Of a stretch of DNA of 40,000 nucleotides, positions 29,489 to 36,843 are shown one piece after another. A program made the position numbers and the translations under genes. The notes below the pieces were generated by a model. The model was not told the DNA's origin and did no database searches. It was given only the letters and a program-made list of their open reading frames with translations. Each line of letters begins with the position of its first letter. Position 1 is the first letter of the stretch. The stretch is from Mesostigma viride (Eukaryota > Streptophyta > Mesostigmatophyceae > Mesostigmatales > Mesostigmataceae): contig RPFO01000153.1 of NCBI GenBank assembly GCA_009746045.1, positions 271,842-311,841 on the forward strand, written 5' to 3'.

Positions 29489-32400
29489 ATGAAACACCTT
29501 ATGACTTTCTGGCATGCTCTTACCCTCCACAGAATACGGCAATCCAGTGGCATTGATTACCGGAAGTACACTGCTATTTCTCGGCAGTTCCCCTATCGTA
29601 TCTCCTCACAGGCATGGCGGAAGCGTTGTCGCATCAACACGCGCCATAACCATCACTGCAAGGATGACCATACTCTACGTCGCCTCCGGCGCTTACAGCG
29701 CACGCATTTGTCGCTTACCAACTCCACTCGCCCACACCCCGTAAGCACCCGTCGCGTCATTTATGCCATTTACAACCGCAGGTACCCTCAGCGTATCTAC
29801 GTTGGCCAGACGCAACGGGATGCCTGGACGCGTTTTCAGGAACATGTCCGAGCGGCACGCCGCCTTCATATTGGCCGCCCTGCCGCCAACGACGACACCC
29901 CCCTACATGGCGCCATGGCCCAATACGGGTGGTGGGATTGGCGAGTCGTCCCCTTGGAACATGTCCCCGGCACCTTTACCGGCGCCGCTTTTCGCAAAGC
30001 CGCAGGGCATCGGGAAACGTTTTGGAAACGAATGTTACATGCATTTCTGCCCCACGGTTTTTGCATTGAAGGCAAGAGTTTCAAAGCTCGGTCTCGCCGC
30101 CGCCCGCCTCCCCTCCGTCCCCGCCCTCTTATGTTCATCCGTGCCTGGCGTCTGAAGCACAATCTCCACCCATATCGCCCCTATCCCCCCAGCGTCACCC
30201 CGGCCCCTCCACCTTCCACACATGTGTCCACCGATCCTTCCCTTTACTCCACCAGTCTCCGCTGCTTACGTCACATGTCTCGGCTTATGCAACGCGGCAA
30301 CTTTCATGCATCCTATCTCGAAGCCTGCAGCTTGAAGAAGCTTACCAGCTTACACATTGCCGTCGGGTCGTGCTCCCCAGCTGATCTGCAAGTCCCCCGC
30401 TCCCATGCCACTAGTCTGCGAGGCCTTCTCTCACGTATCATTCGGCACCGTGTCAATGGGAATGCAGATGCACTGCGTCCGCGCCGTTTGCTGATCTCAC
30501 CTTTCATTCATGCTGCGATGGATGAGCTGTGTTTGCCACACATTCTGCATTTGCCGCAAGTGCAGGCTGCGATGCCGCTCGTGGTGCGCAACACTTTCGG
30601 CACTCCCATTGCCGCCTGGCATTACTCTCCCACCTTGGGACAAATGGTTTTCAGCAACGGGAAGGTCAGCCGCGATACAACGCCCACCGAGCTGGCCACC
30701 ATCTTGGCAGGGCCCTGCCCCTGCCAACAACAACGGTATTTCAAGTACCTTGATCCCACCTCACAGCACGTCATGACCGCTGACCTCAGCATCCTGCCGA
30801 GCCACACGCTTGTAGACCTTTTTGCCAAAGGCACCAAGTTTCGGCCGTGGGTCCAGCGCACGTGTGCCAAAGAGGTGAATGCACTGCTCTCCACATCACT
30901 GCGCAAATTCTGCAATGCCATGAGCACGGACCTACAGCTTGCTCCCCTTGCCATGGAACCGTGGTTTCGCGCCGTCATTCACGAATGCAATGCACGTCTC
31001 ACCAGGCTTGATTACCGTCTCCAGCAGGTCCACCGCACCACCTGGCTCAACACCACAGATAAAGCACTTCTTGACCACTTCAAGCAGGACTTTATCATCA
31101 CGTGTGTTGACAAGAGTGCCAACAACTTTGCTTTCATATGCAAGAAGCACTACCTTGCTACTTTGCAACACGAGTTGGCGTCCAGCCCTACCTATGTTCA
31201 GCGTGCACAGTCCACCGCCAGTATCACTGCTGCTCATCGGGCTTTTCTGCACAGCCAAAACATTTTTGCTCGGGCATTCCTTAAGCGGCAGCGACGCGCC
31301 ACCACCACTACGTTCCCATATCTGTATCTCACTCTTAAGCTGCACAAAACTCCTGTTGCTTTGCGCACCATTGCTGCGTCGCATTCAGCCCCACTGATGC
31401 CTCTCTCGAAACTCATCTGCCATGCTTTGAATGCTCTTCTCCCCGAAGCCAATGCATTATGGGTGGAGGTGCTGTCGAATGCCGGGTATGAATGCGCTGG
31501 TAGTTGGATCGTCATAGACTCAGCCCAAGTACGCCTACGCCTTGCCGCCCTTAGCCGTTCTAAGACAGCAGCAGAGAAACGTATACCTATGCCCATAGCC
31601 ACCTATGATTTCACCACTCTATATACCACACTAGATTTGCACGATTTGAAAGCTCGTTTAGATAGCCTCCTTACTCGTCTGTATGCACGTAGGCCTCACG
31701 GGCGCAACCACCTGCACGTGCGTGTTTCTCAGACCAAGCCCACGGCAACGTGGCTCTCAGGGATCGCGGCAGGTGCTATCGTGCGGGATGGTTATAATTA
31801 TATTATCACGAAGGCTGACCTTGTCCATTGGATCTCTTATCTTGTTGATAACACCTTCATCTGTTTTGCGGGCAATGTATACCAACAAGCTATCGGCATC
31901 CCTATGGGCACTAACTGTGCCGGGCTCCTTGCAAACCTCTATCTATACACTTATGAGCTTGCATTCATGGAGAATCTCATTGCCTCAAACGATGATGTTC
32001 TCATCAGGCGTTTTATCCATACATGTCGATACATTGATGATGTCATCGCTTTCGACAACCCTGATTTCGCAACCCATTTGTATATCACCGCTGGTCTGCC
32101 TGGCATCTACCCGCAAGCGTCCCTCACATTAAAGCTCACGTCGGAGGATACTCATTGCAATTACCTCGATCTTAACATTACCCATAACAAGAAGGGCTGG
32201 CGTACGGCTGTCTATGATAAGCGCAAGGATCCTAAATACCAGCAAATTCCTTTTATTCGTTACCCCGATATTCACAGTCTCCTTTCCCACACAGCAAAAT
32301 ATGGTGTTGTTCTTTCTCAGTTACATCGTTTTTCCCGTCTTTGTTCTTATCGTGTTGATTTCATCACGACTCTTGTTGAACTCTTGCAGCGTTTATTGGT

Positions 32401-32545
32401 CAAAGACTATGACCGAGCCATTATGCTCCGTCAAGTCCGATGTTTTTTGCAACGTCACCCACATCTGTTCGGTGCTGCCCCTTGGCACAAGCTCTACAAA
32501 CAGGTCGTGGACCGGCTGGATCGCATAGTATCTCCGCACATCTGA
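29489..32545 (+). CDS. Penelope-like retroelement polyprotein, N-terminal GIY-YIG then RT
   Basis: The 1018-residue frame is intact. A basic leader (1-89) precedes a GIY-YIG nuclease at about 90-195: VIYAIY, then IYVGQT, with R115 and H119 (WTRFQEH) and a likely catalytic E176 (HRETFW). Only one Cys (C192) lies in this domain, so no CCHH set is visible. A CxC motif follows at C410/C412 (GPCPCQQ). The reverse transcriptase has LKLHKTP near 616-622, motif A with D707 (TYDFTTLYTTLDL), motif B IGIPMGTNCAGL (802-813), motif C YIDD (848-851) and YLDLNI (892-897). The order EN-CxC-RT is that of the permuted Penelope-like clade reported from green algae (Chlamys). Canonical members carry the nuclease at the C-terminus. 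RT and EN would act together in target-primed insertion in the nucleus. The absence of stops suggests recent activity. The first ATG of the frame was used and a later start is possible. Confidence 0.92.
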   Translation: MKHLMTFWHALTLHRIRQSSGIDYRKYTAISRQFPYRISSQAWRKRCRINTRHNHHCKDDHTLRRLRRLQRTHLSLTNSTRPHPVSTRRVIYAIYNRRYPQRIYVGQTQRDAWTRFQEHVRAARRLHIGRPAANDDTPLHGAMAQYGWWDWRVVPLEHVPGTFTGAAFRKAAGHRETFWKRMLHAFLPHGFCIEGKSFKARSRRRPPPLRPRPLMFIRAWRLKHNLHPYRPYPPSVTPAPPPSTHVSTDPSLYSTSLRCLRHMSRLMQRGNFHASYLEACSLKKLTSLHIAVGSCSPADLQVPRSHATSLRGLLSRIIRHRVNGNADALRPRRLLISPFIHAAMDELCLPHILHLPQVQAAMPLVVRNTFGTPIAAWHYSPTLGQMVFSNGKVSRDTTPTELATILAGPCPCQQQRYFKYLDPTSQHVMTADLSILPSHTLVDLFAKGTKFRPWVQRTCAKEVNALLSTSLRKFCNAMSTDLQLAPLAMEPWFRAVIHECNARLTRLDYRLQQVHRTTWLNTTDKALLDHFKQDFIITCVDKSANNFAFICKKHYLATLQHELASSPTYVQRAQSTASITAAHRAFLHSQNIFARAFLKRQRRATTTTFPYLYLTLKLHKTPVALRTIAASHSAPLMPLSKLICHALNALLPEANALWVEVLSNAGYECAGSWIVIDSAQVRLRLAALSRSKTAAEKRIPMPIATYDFTTLYTTLDLHDLKARLDSLLTRLYARRPHGRNHLHVRVSQTKPTATWLSGIAAGAIVRDGYNYIITKADLVHWISYLVDNTFICFAGNVYQQAIGIPMGTNCAGLLANLYLYTYELAFMENLIASNDDVLIRRFIHTCRYIDDVIAFDNPDFATHLYITAGLPGIYPQASLTLKLTSEDTHCNYLDLNITHNKKGWRTAVYDKRKDPKYQQIPFIRYPDIHSLLSHTAKYGVVLSQLHRFSRLCSYRVDFITTLVELLQRLLVKDYDRAIMLRQVRCFLQRHPHLFGAAPWHKLYKQVVDRLDRIVSPHI

Positions 32546-32917
32546 ACCCTATGATGCCAGATCTCCTTTGCGGCCGTTCCGAGCTTGGCACTGGATTCGT
32601 TGTCCACATCGCCGCGTCGCTGCCGCAACACGATGTTTTCTGGCATCTGCGGGCTTTTGGTTCCCGCCGCACATTTGAAAGTGCTGTCCTCCGGCTTTTT
32701 GCCTTTGCACCGTGTGCAGTTCTTGGACGTTTGGAATCATGGCATGGCTAACGTGATGACTGACTAGCTAGACCTTTTCAGTGGTTTTCCATTTGCGGGT
32801 ATTTCCTCGTAAATCATTGGTGGGAGAGCGATCGCAGCAATGGTGCTCACCACTAGACACTCCCGGCCAGTTAGGCTCGAAACACACGCCCTGATCAAGC
32901 ATGCTGTTTCCGGCCCC
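32546..32917 (+). other. 3' flank of the Penelope-like element
   Basis: Non-coding sequence after the polyprotein stop. The element's 3' end should lie here, but no terminal repeat, tail or TSD could be fixed by eye. Small frames on both strands are not supported. Confidence 0.35.
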
Positions 32918-33107
32918 ACCGTCTAGGTCATCTAGTCGCTCTACACGTAAGCCAGCCATAATTTCAATGCACAAGGATACACATTTCCATCACCATTCAT
33001 CTTCATCATCCTGAACGACTCGAAAACGCGGAAAAGATAACGGCAGGCTCGAGCTACCATGGTCCGGATTCTCCCGATTTCTGGCCTGCGCTGGTTGTCT
33101 CCTTGAT
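32918..33107. repeat. dispersed repeat, diverged copy
   Basis: Related over about 190 bases to 16139-16315 and 24938-25114. Its last 57 bases (33051-33107) are identical to 801-857. Confidence 0.7.
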
Positions 33108-33108
33108 A

Positions 33109-34718
33109 ACAAGGAAGCGTGGGCAAGGAATCTGGTCATAGCCAGGACGTAGCATGGCTGTACAAGGACTACTAAGCGAAGGCTATGGCTGGTTGTATAC
33201 CGTGCATGAGCGATGCACGTAACTAGGTGTGTTGGCACAGCTAGGCAAACATTCTAAGCATGGCTGCCATGGCGGCAGTGACTACTGAGGGATACAAGCT
33301 AGGGCTATTAGCTAGTCTAGCCCGCTGGGGGCGTCCACATCTTGTGGTTGATCATCAGGTCCCCGCCCTCCAGTACACCTTGGGCTTCTGGGGGTCCTGC
33401 CTTGTGGCGGAGGTATTCCGGCCACAGGTCGCGTCGCTGCTGCTGCTGAGCGGGGGTCAGGTCGTCGTCCAGCGTCCAGGTGAGGTCGTGCAACCGCTTG
33501 CGACGCGAGAGTCCTGAACCGCTGCTTGTCCTCACGGGAGGGGAAGGTGAGCAGGACTGGTGGGGGAGCCGACTTGTCCCGTGAGAGGGGAAGGCGGTGG
33601 CACCCACGCAGTTCTACCTCCCCTACCAGGCCCATGAGGGTAAGAAGCTGGTTCTTGAGCTCGTCAGCAAGAGAGGTTGACGTCTCACCTGGCTTCTGGG
33701 GGAAGCGACGTAGCACCACTCGGCACTCGCGACGAGCGCGGTCGGTGACCTCCCGTTGCTGGGCCTGGCGGTGGTCCTCCAGCTCCTGGAGCTTCGTGGC
33801 GATGGCGTCGGTGGTGGAGGCGGTCGCTGACCGCAGCAGGTCCGCGTAGGAGAGTGGCGGGAGGTCACCAGCATCCTGCCGGGGTGGCTGGGATGCGAAC
33901 TGTGGCCGTCTGCTCCGCTATCTTTGGGATCGACCTGCGTGGCCAGGGCCTCAGTGTGGGCGGTGATGGCCTCAAGCTTCTTCATGAGCACGCCGCACTT
34001 GCCCTCCACCTGGTTAAGGCGAGAGACAAGTGCAGCATGCGTTTCCGAAGCTTGCGCCGCGGTGTGCAGCGTCGTGATTTGGGGCTGGAGCTTGTGGACG
34101 ACCTGGGTTTCCACATTGGAGACCCGGGCCTCCACCGTGTTGAGCGTGGTGTTCAGCGATGTCATCTTCTCGGCCAGCGGCCAGGTCACGTGCTCCTCCA
34201 GCACTGCGCGGATGTCATCCTTGCAGAGGGAGGGAGCCGATGGGGCTGCCGGCTGTGCGGGGGCGGGGGCTTTGAGCGCTCTGCTGATGTCGCCGAGGCT
34301 GCGCTGGTAGTAGCTGGTCAAGATAAACAGGCGTTGGCGTGGTTCCTCATAAGTGTAGAGCCAGGACGTGTCGCGGTAGTCGATAGCCGCCCCCCCCTTC
34401 TGGGGCACAAAGAGCTTCCGTTCCTGTGCGAGGAACCGGAGGACCTGGACGACTTCCTGCGGCGACAGGTTCTGCCACTCGAGGAGGGAGAACCTGCTGT
34501 CGCCGGGCATGAATAGGCTCCATTGGTGGCGGTCGTGGCATGGTTTCTTGGATTCTGGCGAGACGCTTGGCGATGGGTTGGCGAGCCCAGGCGGCTGGGC
34601 AAGAACGATGGCGAGAGGGTTGGGCTGGGAGCCGGTAAGCTCCTTTTCCAAACCCCGTTTTGCTTTTGGGGTCATCAGAGCTGCTTGTCACGTGATAACG
34701 AACTGGCAATACTGCTGT
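33109..34718 (-). mobile_element. second ORF1-only element family, with 14-bp TSD
   Basis: The 14-base sequence TTGTCTCCTTGATA is found exactly at 33095-33108 and 34719-34732 and delimits a 1610-bp insertion. Inside is one ORF1-type gene on the minus strand (34675 to 33311), a 43-base 5' UTR and a 200-base 3' UTR. No reverse transcriptase is present. Unlike 13009-14889 the 3' end has no CAAC hairpin or microsatellite tail. The target is the end of a dispersed repeat. Confidence 0.8.
33311..34675 (-). pseudogene. LINE ORF1-type protein with two frameshifts
   Basis: The first frame (34675 to about 33850) starts MTPKAKRGLEKELTGSQPN. It has a helix-prone stretch with heptad-like spacing (SLNTTLNTVEARVSNVETQV) fitting a coiled coil. 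The RRM-like core continues in a second frame (ECRVVLRRFPQKPGE; GLVGEVELRGCHRLPLSRD; VLLTFPSREDKQRF). The C-terminal domain is in a third (WTLDDDLTPAQQQQRRDLWP, ending WTPPAG) and stops about 33326. The motif order is the same as in the intact ORF1 at 13039-14469, with different sequence, so this is a distinct family. Frame changes near 33850 and 33520 make it nonfunctional unless they are sequencing errors. Confidence 0.75.
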
Positions 34719-34732
34719 TTGTCTCCTTGATA

Positions 34733-34875
34733 CTGCGTTTCAGCCGTAACCGATTATACTGGCGTGTATACGTCTGAATAAAGCGCATCGAATGCAAGTG
34801 GTCTGACCGAATTTGGGGCTCAGACGCAAAAGATCTGAGCTCCGCCGTCAGCCATTGTCGTCACTTTTTTGATGG
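34733..34875. other. spacer
   Basis: Short stretch between two retroelement fragments, with no feature recognised. Confidence 0.4.
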
Positions 34876-35138
34876 AACAAGATGATGGACAAGGCCAAGT
34901 GGGCCCAGGTCATAGAGGACAACGAACCCTCTCCCGCGGGGAAGCGCCCGCGTTTGCAAACACGTGGGAAGCACGCCAGACACGTCCCCTAGGGTAGAGA
35001 GCTTAGACTAGAGTTGGCTTGATGCTGTAGGTAGATAGATTAGACCGGTAGGATTGTTTGCATCCATCCATCCATCGGGGTTAATGCTCGGTGACTCCCC
35101 AACGGGAGCACGAGTCTAATTAATTCATTAAATTAATA
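34876..35138 (+). mobile_element. 5'-truncated LINE 3' end
   Basis: Starts within the last codons of ORF2 (MMDKAKWAQVIEDNEPSPAG, stop at 34990-34992). It continues with the same 3' UTR as 36156-36339, including CATCCATCCATC and the hairpin with core CTCCC-CAAC-GGGAG near 35096-35109, and ends in an AT-rich tail. No TSD found by eye. Confidence 0.8.
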
Positions 35139-35215
35139 TTGGTATTATTGAAGCTTTATGGGTTTTTCTGGTTTCCGTCAAGCTTTCCATCATTATCGGT
35201 ACGACACTGTCCAGG

Positions 35216-35306
35216 CTCGGGGACCTGATGATCAACTACAAGACGTGGGCGCCCCCTGCGGGCTAGAATAGCTTGTATAGCCCTAGCTTAATGTATCCAT
35301 TGGTAG
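35216..35306 (+). mobile_element. ORF1-type element fragment, left part
   Basis: Reads GDLMINYKTWAPPAG and then a stop, matching the end of the ORF1 relic on the minus strand (GGDLMINHKMWTPPAG). A 3' UTR follows that matches the reverse complement of about 33285-33352. The fragment is split here by the LINE at 35307-36339 and resumes at 36348-36394. Confidence 0.75.
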
Positions 35307-36155
35307 ATTCGGCTAGCCGACATCATTTACGCCGACGACACCACCCTCTTCGAGGACACTGAGCACGTGCAGACATGGCTTGACTGCCTGGCTCTCGAGG
35401 CCCGTGCAGTGGGGCTTGAGGTCAGCAAGAAGACAGAGGCCCTGGCGGTTGGGCTCACCAACTCAGCGCCGCCCCTCTATCTCCTAGACGGCTCTCGAGT
35501 CCTGTATCGGGACCGCGTTAAGCTGCTGGGCAGCCTGCTCCCTAGCTGCGAGGTTGATGTGGACCATCGCATCTCCCTCGCCTGGCACGCTTTACGCCAG
35601 TACCGGGCCCTGTGGCGCAAGCCCCTGGGCAAGATCGAGAAACAGGACCTGTTCAAGGTCCTCGTCCTTCCTGTTCTCACGTATGGCGCCGAGACGTGGA
35701 CCCTCACCGCCGACCTGGCCCGCAAGCTGGACGGCGCGGTCACCAGCATGCTGCGTTCCATTTTCAGAGTAGGATATGCTGCTCATGTCCGCAATGAGGA
35801 CCTGTACCAGGGCATGCCCTATATCACCAGCACCATTAAGCAACGCCGCCTGCAGCTAGTAGGGCACCTAGCTCGCACCAACCAGGTAGACACCTCACGT
35901 GCCCCCCCCGCAGGACTGCGACCAGCCCAGCCTGGCCGGCACCTCCTGACGTGGGCTGGGCCCAGTGATGTTAGACGCCGCAAGGCCCGCACCTTCAAAG
36001 AACAGCTAGTAGAGGACATGGGGGGCCTAGGCCTCTCCGTGATTTGGAAGAAGATGATGGACAAGGCCAAGTGGGCCCAGGTCATAGAGGACAACGAGCC
36101 CCCCCCAGTGGGGAAGCGCCCGCGTGTGCAATCCTGCGGGAGGCACGCCAGATAG
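35307..36155 (+). pseudogene. LINE ORF2 C-terminal part (reverse transcriptase onward), 5'-truncated
   Basis: Open for 282 codons with no start of its own, beginning IRLADIIYADDTTLFEDTEH. It therefore starts just before the catalytic YADD box of the RT palm and lacks the endonuclease and most RT motifs. Further on are the thumb and C-terminal motifs common in LINE ORF2 proteins (YGAETWTL; QRRLQLVGHLART; WAQVIEDNEPPP). The frame is undamaged to its stop, so the insertion is young. The product is unlikely to be functional. It is the best local guide to the family that made the relics at 11600-12767. Confidence 0.85.
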
Positions 36156-36339
36156 CTCCCCCTAGGGCAGCGTGCGGCTGCCTAGATAGATGTTGTAGTT
36201 AGAATGCTGTTAGATAGATGTAGTATGTAGCCAATGTAGATAGATTAGACCGGTAGGAATGTTTGCACCCATCCATCCATCGGGGTTAATGCTCCGTGAC
36301 TCCCCAACGGGAGCACGAGTCTAATTAATTAATTAATTA
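35307..36339 (+). mobile_element. 5'-truncated LINE with TSD, nested in ORF1-type fragment
   Basis: ATTGGTAG occurs at 35299-35306 and 36340-36347, bracketing the ORF2 end, 3' UTR, the hairpin with core CTCCC-CAAC-GGGAG (about 36299-36312, within GCTCC...GGAGC) and a (TTAA)n tail. Joining the two flanks restores the 3' UTR seen at 33235-33352 in the other orientation, which confirms the insertion. Confidence 0.85.
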
Positions 36340-36347
36340 ATTGGTAG

Positions 36348-36394
36348 TCACTGCCACCATGGCAGCCAAGCCTAGAATGTTCGCTTAGCTGTGC
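36348..36394 (+). mobile_element. ORF1-type element fragment, right part
   Basis: Continuation of 35216-35306 after the nested LINE. It matches the reverse complement of 33235-33284 with about five differences. Confidence 0.75.
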
Positions 36395-36843
36395 GGTGTT
36401 TTGCAGGACCTCGACGCACTATTACTGATTAGTAATTGAGACAACCAATTGCATTATAATTGCACAACATATCGTCCCCACCATTGGCAGGGCCACGTGC
36501 CCTTGTTTCACGTTGATAGGATGGGCATGAATTATAGTGCACGGCCTTACCGATGCTGAAAGACTTGTCGATGCAAATTCCAAATATAACTACAAGCAAA
36601 CGTTTTGCAGTTAAGCTGAAACGTGCTGGGCCGGCCGCACATGGATCATGTCAGGATCCCCTCCCAGCAGCAGAGTAAACAACACATCCTAAGCCACTTG
36701 CAGAAAACAATACATCCTAAGGGACTTGCAGACCATCCTTGTCGGTGCATGGGCAGCAGGCCAGGGACATCAGGCTCACAAGGCCTTATTCCAGCCTTCG
36801 AGACTGCCAATATTATCTCATAAAGTCATCGCCCTGGTGCAGA
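36395..36843. other. intergenic, 3' of the Aurora kinase gene
   Basis: No gene seen. An approximate 28-base doublet with ACATCCTAAG and ACTTGCAGA lies around 36681-36733. The kinase 3' UTR probably ends in this stretch. Confidence 0.4.

Noticed and set aside
28716-32917. Hammerhead ribozyme in the Penelope-like element flanks
   Set aside because: I looked for CTGANGA and GAAA cores on both strands by eye and found none; permuted elements are reported to lack them.
33235-36394. Apparent 50-bp terminal inverted repeats that could mark a DNA transposon
   Set aside because: They are explained by two copies of the same ORF1-element 3' UTR in opposite orientation, each within its own retroelement context; no transposase lies between.
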